This document shows, in pieces, positions 1 to 10,486 of a stretch of 64,000 nt of DNA (its first letter is position 1; each line of letters starts with the position of its first letter). Source of the DNA: Ligula intestinalis. Lineage: Eukaryota; Platyhelminthes; Cestoda; Diphyllobothriidea; Diphyllobothriidae. A program made the translations under genes and the position numbers. Where the stretch lies: NCBI GenBank assembly GCA_036362985.1, contig JAYGXS010000004.1, positions 13,331,898 through 13,395,897 of the forward strand. Reading direction: 5' to 3'. A model generated the notes under the pieces. The model saw only the letters and a list, made by a program, of their open reading frames with translations, searched no databases and was not told the origin of the DNA.

Positions 1-69
1 ATTACCTCCTCGATCATTTTTCTTTGCCATCCTTTCTTCACTGTATGCTTCAACTCTTTTTGTGTCTAG

Positions 70-183
70 TATCTCATTTTGGACAGCCCCTACAATCTGA
101 GCATTCAAAGCATCAAGAATCAACTGTCTGGTCAGACCTCCATCACTGCCAACCAGTGGAGTGCCATCTTAAAAGAGTCTGGG
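70..183 (+). CDS. QSOX: QSOX (quiescin sulfhydryl oxidase) internal exon, pre-Erv helical region
   Basis: This 114-nt exon is flanked by a pyrimidine-rich acceptor ending in TCTAG (AG at 68-69) and a GTGAGT donor at 184. It reads through in phase 0 as 38 residues, ending in the segment NQWSAILKESG. The assignment depends mainly on the next exon: both junctions are phase 0, and the joined peptide runs straight into NYVACKGSQPQFRGYPC, the start of the QSOX Erv domain. In known QSOX proteins the helix-rich region sits at this place. By itself the 38-residue stretch is not diagnostic. Upstream exons for the signal peptide and thioredoxin domains must lie outside the window. I infer the gene from exon order and phase rather than from strong identity here. 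Confidence 0.6.
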
Positions 184-1483
184 GTGAGTGTTACACTTCG
201 TTAATTCCCTTCCCCGCCTTGCCCGCACTCAGCGTTGTTTCGAAAGGCAACTTTTAGGTTCAACCAATTTTTACTTTTTTTATTGGCCATTTCAGCAAGG
301 CGATCTTGTGCTTTTTAACGACTCAAAGTTTGTCCCTCTGGGTTTCGGCCGTGTAGCATTGGGATGGTTGACTTTTGAGCGTTATATTTTTTGGCATTTG
401 CAAGTCGACTCTTCAGTTCCATTTCCTCTGGCTGGCAGATTTTTTCTCCCCAAGGCTTCAGTGGATTGGTTGGAAGTCAGTAGTACGCCAGGAGCAGAGG
501 TGTTAGTATTCCGAGCTGGTGCGAGATCTTTGCTTATTGAACATTTTATCTCCCTCTCTCCCGCATCGCCCCTCCCTCCCCCCCCCCCCCGGATAACTCT
601 GCTCGCCCTCAGGCTGTTTGAAATTTCTCTTCAAGATTTAACGTTCGGTATTCATCCGGTGCTCTTATCGACAGTTACTCTCAAACCGTCCAACTAAAAG
701 AAACAAAGTTTTAAGGCTCATCTACAGTAAATTGGTCTTCCTATGATTTTGCTCAAAAAGCAAGAATGGGTCTGCTGACCAGAATGGATCCACACATCGG
801 TCGTCGCCTTGCGAAGTAAAATTCTGAAATGCGTTTTTGGTTAGGAAATATTACTTAGATAGTAAGTAGGCTGCGACATAATCCTTACACATTTTGGTTA
901 CGTCTGGATGCTAACCTCTGACCAAGTTTCTTTCTGACCACTAGCAAACTATTTGATTTCGGTGATAATTTTGAAGCTAAGCCTGTTGTTACACTTGTGC
1001 TCAGGGTTTACAAACTATAAGCTGTATACGTTATTTGTTGGGGGAAATCAATCATTTTATATGCCCTTACGGAGAAATCATATATCGCTCATAAAATTTT
1101 GCAATGGGTAAAGACAACTTCGCATTATTTACAAGCAGCATTAAGAAATGAACAGAAAACACATCAAAGGTACAAACCTATAATTCCCTTAAATATACTG
1201 ATGCCTTATGAATGGACATCTCGCGGCTTAAGAAATATAATTAGCAATCTTTTGCAGTTGAAGACTATCTTTTCTTCAATTATAAGATTAAAAGAGACGT
1301 AGTTTTCTACCAAATGAGTATCAGCGCAAATGCAATGTTCATGTGTTCTGTAGAAAATCTAATTTTTTAAGGAGTTAGAAAATGATGGGACAAATTGGCA
1401 CTATTAAGTTGCCAGTTTTTTCTTCTGGCATTCGCACGTGTCCGGAAATAAAAGGCGGCATCCTACGGCAAAACTAGTTTAGC
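184..1483 (+). other. QSOX intron, first part, no recognised feature
   Basis: Intronic DNA. It contains a short poly-C run near 580-590 and open frames that look incidental. I see no repeat of a recognised family until the TIR element at about 1484. Confidence 0.5.
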
Positions 1484-2017
1484 TAGTACATCTCATATGT
1501 CCCTAATTTCAGCATTTTTCCTATGGAAACGGTGGTTATAGGGGTTTTATGGGTGAGATATTAGGACAGGCAGTGGAATATTCCTTAATCACTGGTATAT
1601 GCATTTAATTTAGTTAGTAAGTTTGTTGATTTCATATCTGTATATTTACCTTATCTGCATTTTCGTTGAACATATTGCGGAAAACCCGATTATCAAAATG
1701 CATGTTTCTCGCAATAGCTTAAAAAAAGTTGAAATCGTGGTTAGGAGATCGTCTCATTCAACCTGCCCGAGGTCCAACTTACCGTTCTGGAGCTAAATTA
1801 GGATAGTTCGCTGCGCGAAGTGCCGCACACACCTTCAAGGTATATGCAGAAAACTTAGTCCCAGCGGCCGCGGGAAACAACTTCCACTAAATTTTTCCAC
1901 TTTCCACTTCTACAAGTTCCCTTCACTGCCTATCCTATTTCCCCAGCGCCAAAATCCCTATAACCACCGTTTCCGTAGGAAAATGCTGGGACTAGGTGTA
2001 TATGAGGTGCGCTACAT
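1484..2017. mobile_element. Non-coding TIR/foldback element, copy 1 of 2
   Basis: The two ends (about 1484-1570 and 1930-2017) are imperfect inverted copies of each other. Both carry a block reading AACGGTGGTTATAGGG in one orientation and CCCTATAACCACCGTT in the other. The interior includes CAGCGGCCGCGGGA. The whole 534-bp element is repeated, inverted, at 19003-19549, so this is a family and not a chance hairpin. It has no coding capacity. It resembles a MITE or foldback DNA transposon; the superfamily is undetermined and no clear target-site duplication was seen. Confidence 0.7.
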
Positions 2018-3109
2018 AACCTACTTTAACTGGAATATCTGAGGATTATGCTGCAGGGTACTTACACCCCAAATTAAGTAATATTTTCTAAGGAAAAAGC
2101 TTAGAATTCAGGTTTACATTTCACGAGGTAGTTCATATACTGTAGGGGGAGGGAGGGTTCATATGTGGAATCTCCCCCCCCCCCCGTTAGTCTAGTCATA
2201 TAGCCCATTTTACGATTGCTGTTTTTTTCTGGCTCTAGTAATAACTAAAAAATTTCCCACTTCTGTCGACCACCGCTATTCCATGTGATTTTCTCCGCCT
2301 GTACGCCTCCCTCGTGTGGTACCACATTGATAATAGACCTGTCCTATATGTAGGACACCGACTCCGTCCAAATGCGGTGCCGCGATTGTCGGAAAATGAC
2401 GGATAGCTCCGACTTTCCTAGGTGCTGGCCACTGTCTCTTCGACGCCTAGAGGGGGCGAGCTTTTATGTTCCCCCTGAAAGTGCGTTTCTGTCCGCGGGA
2501 ACAAAGTTTGGCCATCAGTGTTTTGAAGTGCAACCAAGAGTTCGCTTCTGTAAAGGTTAACTTACTGACTCTGTACATCAAAACCGAACAGATCAAAAGT
2601 GTCTCTTCTGACGATGGCCGGCGATTCTCTCGTCGAAGTCCACGAGGACCGCAGCTACCTGGGCAGAAGATAAGAGTGACTTTTGCGGTGTTGGGAATAT
2701 GGGGACAGAAGCCCTATCGGTGCACATAATTCTCCGATGATATGAAAAAGTCAGAGTGACCGGAAGTAGTCGTTGGGCATTAAAGCTGTCTCATCCAGAT
2801 ACTGGCTCGCCTTCTCACGCGAAGCAAACATTATTTACTCGACTAATTGAGAGTTGACTTGGGGTCACAACGACTGGAACATGCAATTTCCGAGGACCGA
2901 TTTATTTGTCTGGATCGTAACCCTTCTGGCAATAAATTTTGACAGTGCAAAAAGCGTCTTCCAGACCATCAAACTGTCTGGCGACGGCATTAGGCGTTGT
3001 GGTTGACACCGCCGCTTTCTTTTGTGTGTGTCAAGTGCTAGGTTGGCTTTCCGCTCTGATCTGAGACAACAGCACGGTTCGTTTTTGGGTTCAAAAGGCT
3101 CACATGCAA
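2018..3109. other. QSOX intron, no recognised feature
   Basis: I see no exon or repeat I can name. A short poly-C run lies near 2177-2185, and open frames around 2372-2729 resemble no family I recognise. Confidence 0.4.
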
Positions 3110-3300
3110 AACTGCATAATATAGACTGAAAGACATTACCGATAAAGTAGAATGCCTATTTCTGGCTCCTTAGCCGTCATCAGCCAGCCATACCCAATCA
3201 TCCCAGGAGGTGCATCACCAGGAGTTAGGATCCATGACCTGTTTGTAAAAAATTCAATACTCTAATCCACTGCGCCACAAACTCCTTGTCTTACCGGTTT
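3110..3300 (-). repeat. tRNA-derived SINE copy (degenerate)
   Basis: Read on the - strand, a degenerate tRNA-like head is followed by the body GGCTGATGACGGCTAAGGAG and a tail matching the other SINE copies of this window (compare 28478-28665 and 29743-29905). The B-box region is decayed here. No tRNA gene is implied. Confidence 0.6.
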
Positions 3301-3414
3301 CGATCGGGAATATTGGTACTGGTAGATGGGCACTCATCGATTGGTTACGGAACTCAATCATCTCTGTGCCTTGGAGTTCGCTCTCGAACCCATCAGCAGC
3401 CGCTCAACGGCTAG

Positions 3415-3590
3415 CTATATTGTAGACAGAAATAGGTTACAGACAAAGACCAGGGAGACGGGTGTGTTCGTTTCCGACTCGTTGGTCATTAACAGTCAAC
3501 CATACCCAACCCCCGGTGGTGTGCCACCCGGGGTTCGAACCCGTGACCTGTTAGTTAGAATGTTTAAGGTCATCGCAATTGCCTATATTT
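3415..3590 (-). repeat. tRNA-derived SINE copy with intact B box
   Basis: On the - strand the sequence has a clear RNA polymerase III B box, GGGTTCGAACCCC, about 30 nt after a tRNA-like 5' segment. The SINE body and a tail ending near the repeated GTCTTTGTCTGTAA motif follow. It lies about 120 bp from the degenerate copy at 3110-3300, in the same orientation. Confidence 0.6.
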
Positions 3591-5670
3591 AGGCCTTCCC
3601 TGCGACTTCGACATTGATATGTATGGAGTTAGTTAGCAACCAAAAATACGACTCTCCAAAAAGCTATGGAAATTAGAACTTTGTCTCTTTTTTCTCACGT
3701 GAAACTGGGTGCTCAAAGATGCTCATATACCTACCTTACATCATTTTGGTTACGCAAACTCGGCGTCTCATTCGTATTAACCACCTTGGCAGGTTTGTAC
3801 CTCGAGTTTTTGCTCGAAGAAAGCAAAAGCACACGTCCCTGTGTCTCGTTAAATTTCAGCTGCATAGCCTCCGTACAAAAAGGATTCAGTAAGCGCACAA
3901 TTTAACGCCTAGACTGCATTGAGTGGTCAGTTACATTTTTTGCTCTATGGACGCGTGACGGATTGCAATTGTACTTTATGCTGGGTGATGCGCGTTCCAC
4001 TATTTCGCAGTAAATCGATAACCAAGTTAAAATAATCATTCAACATTCTAATCAACTTTAGATCTGTACGTGTTTTGGCGCGTAACTTTACTCGATTAAT
4101 GCCTGTGAATGGTCCAGTTCTTTAAATTCGGCTGTCGGGCTAACTCAGTTCTAATGGGGAACGATTTTGGATGAGTGAGGAACTTTGTGCCAAGTTACAC
4201 AAGCGGCCTCCCAGTGGGACAGTCTCCCCGACGTGAGATCCGATTGGCTCTGGTGCCTGTCGCGGCGATTAGGTCTTGTGTGTGGTACGCGTAAACAGTT
4301 TTTTTAAATTTTTAAACCGCTACCACGCGCCCACATGCACCTCTGGTTGCCCTGTCGTTGTATAGCCATTAGAGCAAGGTGATTGGGGCAGAGAGAACGA
4401 GTGAGGTAGGCACACTGCAAGCCTGCTTTACTATAAGATAATTTACAGAGAAGTGCGATGGGTGCCGTCTCTTACAACAGTCAGTCCGAGGTTGATGGAA
4501 TTTTCTAAGTCTTATAAGTCTTTACTGTAATTTATCCGACCTTTTTTGGCGCATCGTGACCATTTTTTCAGACTTCTTAATTCACAACACACTTTGATCC
4601 GCCCTGCGCTGACCCCACCCCCTAATAAGTAAACTGTTTAGACGAGTAGGCCACAGTGCACATGACCATGGCGTTAATTATTGTTGTTGTTTGACTGGAC
4701 TGTTTTTATTTCAACGTCACTAGCCCTCAATTTGTCCAGCCAGTCTGCGCGGACCATAGCCCCCTGGTCGTCAAAAACCGGAATTAGTCGTGTCTCTCTC
4801 TCTCGCTCCACAGGATGTTTATTTTTATTTTGTTATATTTTAAACACCAAATTTTCATGGCGCAGTTAGGGTTACTAGCACTTCCAGCGCACAGCTGGGC
4901 GTCTAACGTTTGTTGATGTGAAAGCCGCCACGCCTACAACAACCGGATGTGAGTTAATTATTTTACTTCCGAGTGTTTCATTGCCCCGGTTTGGTCCTAG
5001 TTCGCGCTTGCTGGGTCCTCGTTTAGGATGCTTTAGCCATAAGCTAACGAGTAATTATACATGACCAGTGCTTTGGCTCTGGATCCATACGGGGGTGCTA
5101 GGTACGCGTGAGCTGGACGTTTCACACCAACTTACTGATTGCGTCTGACCCAATCGTCTGGCCTGTGGGCTATTATGTGAAATGGGAAGGGCAGTGGATC
5201 CAATCCCGTCCGACCTCTTCTGCTTCCTATAAATCGGACACGCTGTAGACTATCACCTTACTTTTAAAAGCAGTGTGGCTTCGAAGGTGGTCAGCCGACG
5301 GAATAGCTCTGTTCTATGGGCCGGTTGTCAGGTTGCAATCCTGTCTTGATGTAGTTTTTTTCGGGCAATTCGCATCTATATGAGATCCATATTAAGCGTT
5401 TTCGCACGGTAATAGTACCATCAGAGCAAAGATACTCGCTGTCTTGGAGCCCACTTGAAGTCCTCTCGACCTTGTCTCGTCTTTTGAGCGGTCATTTTTT
5501 AGGAGGAAGTCGGATCAATGTTGCAAGCACCTCCTCTTCGTCGCCCTCACGCTCATACTGCTCCAGCAGTTGGATGTTTTCAAGCCAGCTATCAGCGGGA
5601 AACCACACAATCTATAAATGTGGGGTGCTAAACTGATTATATGGACATCACACACAAACACACACACACA
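3591..5670. other. QSOX intron, no recognised feature
   Basis: About 2 kb of DNA with normal base composition in which I recognise no exon, transposon domain or local repeat. A CA-rich stretch (about 5649-5670) leads into the next repeat. Confidence 0.4.
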
Positions 5671-6066
5671 CGACAGTTCCCCCATCGATTTCGACGATGG
5701 GCACCACGCGCTCCAACAAGCCGCAGCAAACGCTGAAGCAAGCCGCAGCATACACAGAGGCAAGCTGGGCAAGCAACACGAAAGCGACAGCAAGCAGGAA
5801 CAACGCAGAGAACTCGTGCGAGAGAAAACAGGAGTTTAGGCAGACTCGCGCAGAATCTACCCACTCGCTCGCCACTCCCACCTCCGTATCCGGTGTAAAG
5901 ACAAAGTCAATAAGACCGGGGATGAGAGAGGGTGCAGATGGCTGGCGCGATAAACACTTAGCTCGCGCACTCTTGACACAGCCATCTCGCTAGGTATGCT
6001 CCCGCCTTCGCGGGGGTGCCATAAAGGCCACATTAAGAGGGAGCCATTACAGCCTGACTCTCAGTC
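5671..6066. repeat. 397-bp dispersed repeat, copy 1
   Basis: This 396-bp stretch matches 8878-9275 in direct orientation over its full length, with an estimated identity in the high 80s by eye. Shared blocks include GACAGTTCCCCC at the start and GCCATAAAGGCCACATTAAG near the end. Near the 5' end CCCATCG and CGATGGG can pair across 7 nt. It is flanked on both sides by CA-rich microsatellite. The mobile-element class is unknown; open frames inside it differ between copies, so coding seems unlikely. Confidence 0.75.
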
Positions 6067-6085
6067 CTTTCTCTCCTCCCGTATG

Positions 6086-6092
6086 CACACAC

Positions 6093-6131
<39 letters not shown>

Positions 6132-6133
6132 CT
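6086..6133. repeat. (CA)n microsatellite
   Basis: A run of CA dinucleotides with one early interruption, directly downstream of the 397-bp repeat. The second copy of that repeat has only a short CACACA tract at the same place. Confidence 0.9.
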
Positions 6134-6904
6134 GTCTCCGCCATCTTCTCGTTCGCTCATCACCTCCACCCCACGATCCGCCTAAGTTGACCTGGTTGCT
6201 AACCTCGCCACCACTCAGCCGCAAAATCTGGTCTGGCCTGCGCACAGCCAGGTGCCGATCTCGCCTCTTCCTCTCTGATTTTCGAGCGATTTCTCTGACG
6301 CGCAGTTGCTGCCTTCTGTACAGTCTACTGGGCAGGTGATGCGTAGCTTCCCTCACTTGACGGCGAATTATTCAAACTCCAACACAGCAACTGAAGGGGC
6401 TGCAGTGGAGCCGTTGGGTAAGTGGCTAAAGCATCCTAAACGAGGACCCAGCCAGCGCCGACCTGGGCAATAAAACACTCGGATGTGAACCAATTCACCA
6501 ACATCCGGTAGTGGCTGGCGTGGCACGAAACCAGAGGCCGCAACTTCAGGCCATAAAAACTCCTTCTTCCATCGATTGCATTTCCCCTCTCTGAATCGCT
6601 TTCTGCAGCCCGTCTGTTTTCTTGTAGTCTGTACAATAATTCCCAATCATCGTATTTGTCAAGTAAAATTCATGAACAGCACATTTCGGAGAAGAAACAG
6701 CTAATAAAGCTTTATTGACAACAAATGGATAAATACTTTCCACAATTTTCTCCGTAAAAACTCCCAAGACGTGTTCTGTTGTCAACAAGCTCCTCGCACA
6801 GTTACAGCAAATGCACACCTCCGATTTGCATGCCCATAACTTGATCGGTGAGCGCTACTCCAGCGTTCTTAATATTTCTGATCATAGCTGACAGGACAAT
6901 AGGT
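6134..6904. other. QSOX intron, no recognised feature
   Basis: Overlapping open frames occur on both strands (for example 6368-6818 on the - strand), but none shows a recognisable domain or splice structure. Confidence 0.4.
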
Positions 6905-7060
6905 CCGTGGTTCGTTTAGTAAACCATTTGACTAAAAGGTCTTGGGTTCAAATTCCAGGTGGTCCATACGTTGAATCGGCAATGACTAGCTGATGTTGGT
7001 TAATAAGCCAGAAATGGCCATTCCGATCGCCATTGTCTTTGTCGGCACTTCATTATCTGC
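6905..7060 (+). repeat. tRNA-derived SINE copy
   Basis: A tRNA-like head (CCGTGGTTCGTTTAGTAAA) and a B-box-like GGGTTCAAATTCC lead into the shared SINE body, which contains AATAAGCCAGAAATGGCCAT, and end near TTTGTCGGCA. It matches the + copy at 29743-29905. Confidence 0.6.
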
Positions 7061-7834
7061 AGACACTCTCCACCCAACCTTGTTTTTTCATCGAACTGCC
7101 CTAGAGGCCATGTTATTCATCCAATTACTACTACTAGTACTACTAATCTTTAGGTCAGACCGGCAAACATCAGCCGCACATAACTGTACTTTTGTCCTAC
7201 CGCAGCCCACAAACTTTCGACTTAATCTGGTATAGCATTGGATCGCGAACTCCTGACTTCCCTATTAGGAGGCTGCGACACGACTGCCTAAAGATGGCAA
7301 ATAAGTCTGAAAAAGGCCTTCCATTCTTTTTGTCTGTGTATCTCGCTCGATCACGAGGTTGATGACGTATATTTTGATGAAGTTATGGTATGTAAATGAA
7401 TTTAAATTACACGCGAGTTGAGATTTGTTATGATCTGATTTCATGCGATTATCGCGGGGTTTTGTCGTGCTGTGGCAGACGGCCACAATGTCTGTTCCCC
7501 CTTCGTTCTCCAAGGCCCGCTGCATCAAAGTCATCCGTCGTCACAAACAACTGTTTTAATGCTTTCGTTCACTGGCGCCCCGCCCCCCCCCCCGAGGCTT
7601 GACCTCACAGCTGCTTCTGACTAACCGATAACAGCTGCGCCAGCGTCCCCTGTCCTTCGACGTTCCTCCGGCCCTCACAGTTGACCTCAGCTTATTCAGT
7701 CAAGTGCACACGTGCACACACGCTTGCATATACACGTGCCTCTAAGTAAGAATGCCTGCCCAAGGGTCAAATGAATAAGCCACCACTTTGGCCAACGCAG
7801 CAGAGGGCCTTTGTAGGCGCAATACCCTCGGGCA
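7061..7834. other. QSOX intron, no recognised feature
   Basis: No recognisable exon or repeat, apart from a poly-C run at about 7584-7593 and purine/pyrimidine-rich stretches. Confidence 0.4.
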
Positions 7835-8110
7835 AATTGAAACACAGCAGTAGCAAACCACTTGAACCTGCTCCACAATCCTACTGAATCAGCTGCCACC
7901 ACTGTCTCACGCTCTCTCTCAGGTCTGGCTGGACGCAATCAACACTAGCCCTGGCTTCGCCAGTGGCCACTGTCACCTGTGGCAGCAATAGGGAGTTCTG
8001 TACGCAATAAACCACTCCTAATGGTGACTTCTGCCTTTTAACTTCCAACTTGGGATTTGGCCTGATTATTGTAGTGATCCGAGTACGGACACTATTTAGA
8101 CGCTACATGA
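7835..8110 (+). repeat. AATAAA-bearing interspersed repeat, copy 1
   Basis: Member of a family of about 265 bp seen at 7835-8110, 8370-8525, 8640-8880, 17755-17900 (inverted), 30536-30782 (inverted) and 44388-44650. The conserved core contains GCCAGTGGCCACTG, then AATAAA in CAATAAACCACTCCT, then TTCCAACTTGGGAT and a GATTGTAGTG block. The internal AATAAA and conserved end would suit a solo LTR or the 3' part of a retroelement, but no matching body was found. The class is undetermined. Confidence 0.7.
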
Positions 8111-8369
8111 TCTCGTGGTATTTCACGCACACCAGGATGCTGGCTTTTGAATGCACTTTTTCGGTCGTCTTCAAACACCATGCTCGGTGCAATGACTACT
8201 TTAGGAAGTATTTGCTACTGATTTTCGTTATCATCGTGAGTTCTTATATATTTTGTGTATCCGGTTAGTCGCAGTTGACGGAGCGTCTCTTGAACACACC
8301 TCTCCTCTCACCGTCGACTGGGACTGCATATCTCATCAGACACGACCCCCGTCGGGGAATGCCAGACAT

Positions 8370-8525
8370 AAAGGATGGAGAACGCTTGGACCTGCTCCGC
8401 AATGCTATCAAAACAGCTGCCATTACTCTGATCCTCTTCCAGGCATGACTGGAAGCAGTCAACACTAGCCCTGGCTGCGCCAGTGGCCATTGCCGCCTTG
8501 GACAAACTTCCACTTGAACACCACA
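8370..8525 (+). repeat. AATAAA-family repeat, copy 2 (truncated before AATAAA)
   Basis: Contains the front half of the family, including CAGTCAACACTAGCCCTGGC and GCCAGTGGCCATTG, but diverges before the AATAAA block. It lies between two longer copies in the same orientation. Confidence 0.6.
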
Positions 8526-8639
8526 CATGCGTCTAGGTAGTCGTGGCTGCCCAAGCGCTACTTGAGCATGTCACTCCCCCCTCGGCTGACATAGCCTACG
8601 TTAGCAGACAAGGCACCCCTCGGGAATGACACACTTATA

Positions 8640-8880
8640 CACACCACTTGGAGGGCAATTGAACCTGCTCCGTAACCTTACTTAACCAGCTGCCACCATT
8701 GTCGCATTCTCTCACAGGCCTGACTGGACGCAGTCAACACTGGCCTTGCCTTTGCGGTAGTGGCTACTGGACAGCAATTGGGAGTTCTGTACACAATAAA
8801 CCACTCCTTCTGGTGACTTCTGCCTTTTAACTTCCAACTTGGGATGTGGCCTGATGATTGTAGTGCTCTTAACACAACTG
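8640..8880 (+). repeat. AATAAA-family repeat, copy 3
   Basis: A nearly full-length copy with CACAATAAACCACTCCTTC and TTCCAACTTGGGATGTGG. Its 3' end abuts the second 397-bp repeat with no spacer, so the two could be parts of one larger element or one could have inserted beside the other. Confidence 0.7.
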
Positions 8881-9275
8881 ACAGTTCCCCCGTCGATTTC
8901 GACGATTGGCACCGCGTGCTCCAACAAGCCGCAGCAAACGCTGAAGCAAGCCGAGGCAGACACCGAGGCAATTTGGGCAGGCTGCACGAAGGCTACAGCA
9001 AGCAGAAGCAACGCAGCGAACTACCGCGAACGAAAACAGGAGTTAAAGCAGACTCACGGGGAACCTGCCCACTCGCTCGCCGCTCCCACCTCCGTTTCCG
9101 ATGTAAAGGCAAAGTCAATAAGACCGGGGATGAGGGAGGGTGTAGGGGGCTGACGAGATAGTCACTCAACACGCGCACACTTGGCTCAGTCAACTCGCTA
9201 GGTAGGCTCCCGCGTACGCGGGAGCGCCATAAAGGCCACATTAAGAAGGAGCCATTGCAGCCTGACTCTCAGTCT
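8878..9275. repeat. 397-bp dispersed repeat, copy 2
   Basis: Direct copy of 5671-6066. Near its 3' end it carries the perfect 20-bp palindrome GCTCCCGCGTACGCGGGAGC; copy 1 has a degenerate version there. The sequence continues into a short CACACA tract, as in copy 1. Confidence 0.75.
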
Positions 9276-9813
9276 CCCACCTCCTCACGTACGTACGCAC
9301 ACACAAGCACCCGCGTACAGAAGGATCAGCTACGTAGGGGGCCCGAGTTTTTCCGTCAGTTGGCAAACCTTCCAAGCCACGGCTTTAAGCGCACCGTGAT
9401 AGATTCAGGTGTATGCATATTTATTATTACTGAGGAGAGCAGAGCGCTGAGGGTCGACCTCACTCTCACCCCCACCATCTAGCGACCGCCTAGCTGCTCG
9501 GGCACAACCACTACTTAGACCGCTACAGTGCCTGAGACGATCGGTCGCGGTCAGTTTACTATTCTACCAACGGGCACACTTAACCATCTCTCAGTCTATG
9601 ACATTTCTCCGTGCCATATACTCTGCTGTGTCGCCATGACTCCTTACTTGTGCTGTCTGTTTTGGATGCGTAACGAGAAGGATAGTGTGCTTTTTTGCGA
9701 GGCAAGTGATCCAGCACGTGTCTGCAGGGGAAACAGAGTGAGCAGAAACTGTTGCTCGCTTTAACAGGCGTTTCTATACAGGCGTTGCCTGATATTTTCT
9801 GTTTGTTTTGTAG
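9276..9813. other. QSOX intron, 3' end
   Basis: Nothing is recognised until the pyrimidine-rich acceptor (TTTTCTGTTTGTTTTGTAG) at 9795-9813. Confidence 0.5.
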
Positions 9814-9946
9814 TTTCCCACCACCAACGTGAACTACGTGGCTTGCAAAGGCAGTCAACCACAGTTTCGGGGCTATCCCTGCGGTCTGTGGATAATGTTC
9901 CACGCGATGACCGCTCAGCGCTTCCTGGAAAGTCAACAAGGCGAGC
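9814..9946 (+). CDS. QSOX: QSOX exon with Erv/ALR FAD-binding helix
   Basis: A 133-nt exon with a strong acceptor (TTTTGTAG) and a GTAAGT donor at 9947. It starts in phase 0 and encodes 44 residues plus one base. The peptide includes NYVACKGSQPQFRGYPC, followed by GLWIMFHAMTAQR. This is the diagnostic start of the QSOX Erv/ALR sulfhydryl oxidase domain (human QSOX1 has GCQGSEPHFRGFPCSLW at this place). The RGYPCGLW and FH residues belong to the FAD-binding helix. QSOX uses a flavin-linked CxxC to oxidise thiols to disulfides with O2, making H2O2, in the secretory pathway or outside the cell. The single leftover base (c) joins the two leading bases (gg) of 32255-32778 to give CGG (Arg), so the phases agree. 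Confidence 0.93.
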
Positions 9947-10486
9947 GTAAGTAAAATGTTTTTTTTTGATAATTATTTTCTGTCATTTAGATCACTTAAC
10001 TTGAACCGATTTTAGAGTATGACGCCTGCACCGCAGCCCTTATTTTAGCCTGCGCCACTGTTGGCCTAGACAAATGGTTTAGGCTAGTTGGAAAAGTGTC
10101 TAGACTGTATACTTCTGTAGTCTCCGATTCGCTTGTCTCTAGTGCGTTTAACAGTCTTTGGTTGTCCGTATTACACGATTCATCTGTCTCTGGCAGTTAG
10201 CTAATGGCACATATCACCACCTATCTAATTGTCATGTTGCAAGAAATGCACCTTGGCTCAATATATTAAGGATAATAAAAGATGCCTTTGAAGACCCTAT
10301 GCACTTTTGCTGCATATATCAAATACAGTCTTGAGAAATGCACATCTGAATTTTCCTCAAATAAACGGAATTAAACTGACCTGAACAATCTCTGAGGCTC
10401 TTTTTGGCTTACGATCTGAGATGGGTCGATCGTTTAGAACTACTTGAGAATTTTACGAGAAAGTCAGCTCAGTTTATGTGTATGTT
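9947..10486. other. Start of the 22.3-kb QSOX intron
   Basis: A GTAAGT donor followed by AT-leaning intronic DNA. No recognisable element before the direct repeats at 10487. Confidence 0.5.

Noticed and set aside
188..697. 169-codon open frame just after the first QSOX exon (contains QGDLVLFNDSKF) with an acceptor-like TTTCAG
   Set aside because: It could be spliced in phase, but the exon at 9814 joins 183 equally well and continues the QSOX domain, whereas this frame has no QSOX similarity and includes a low-complexity poly-Pro stretch from a C run.
3415..3590. Possible tRNA gene from the intact B box
   Set aside because: It cannot be folded into a full cloverleaf and is followed by a shared SINE body; it is one of many similar copies.
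6086..6133. CRISPR-like or tandem protein-coding repeat
   Set aside because: It is a plain CA microsatellite. No spacer-repeat array exists anywhere in the window.
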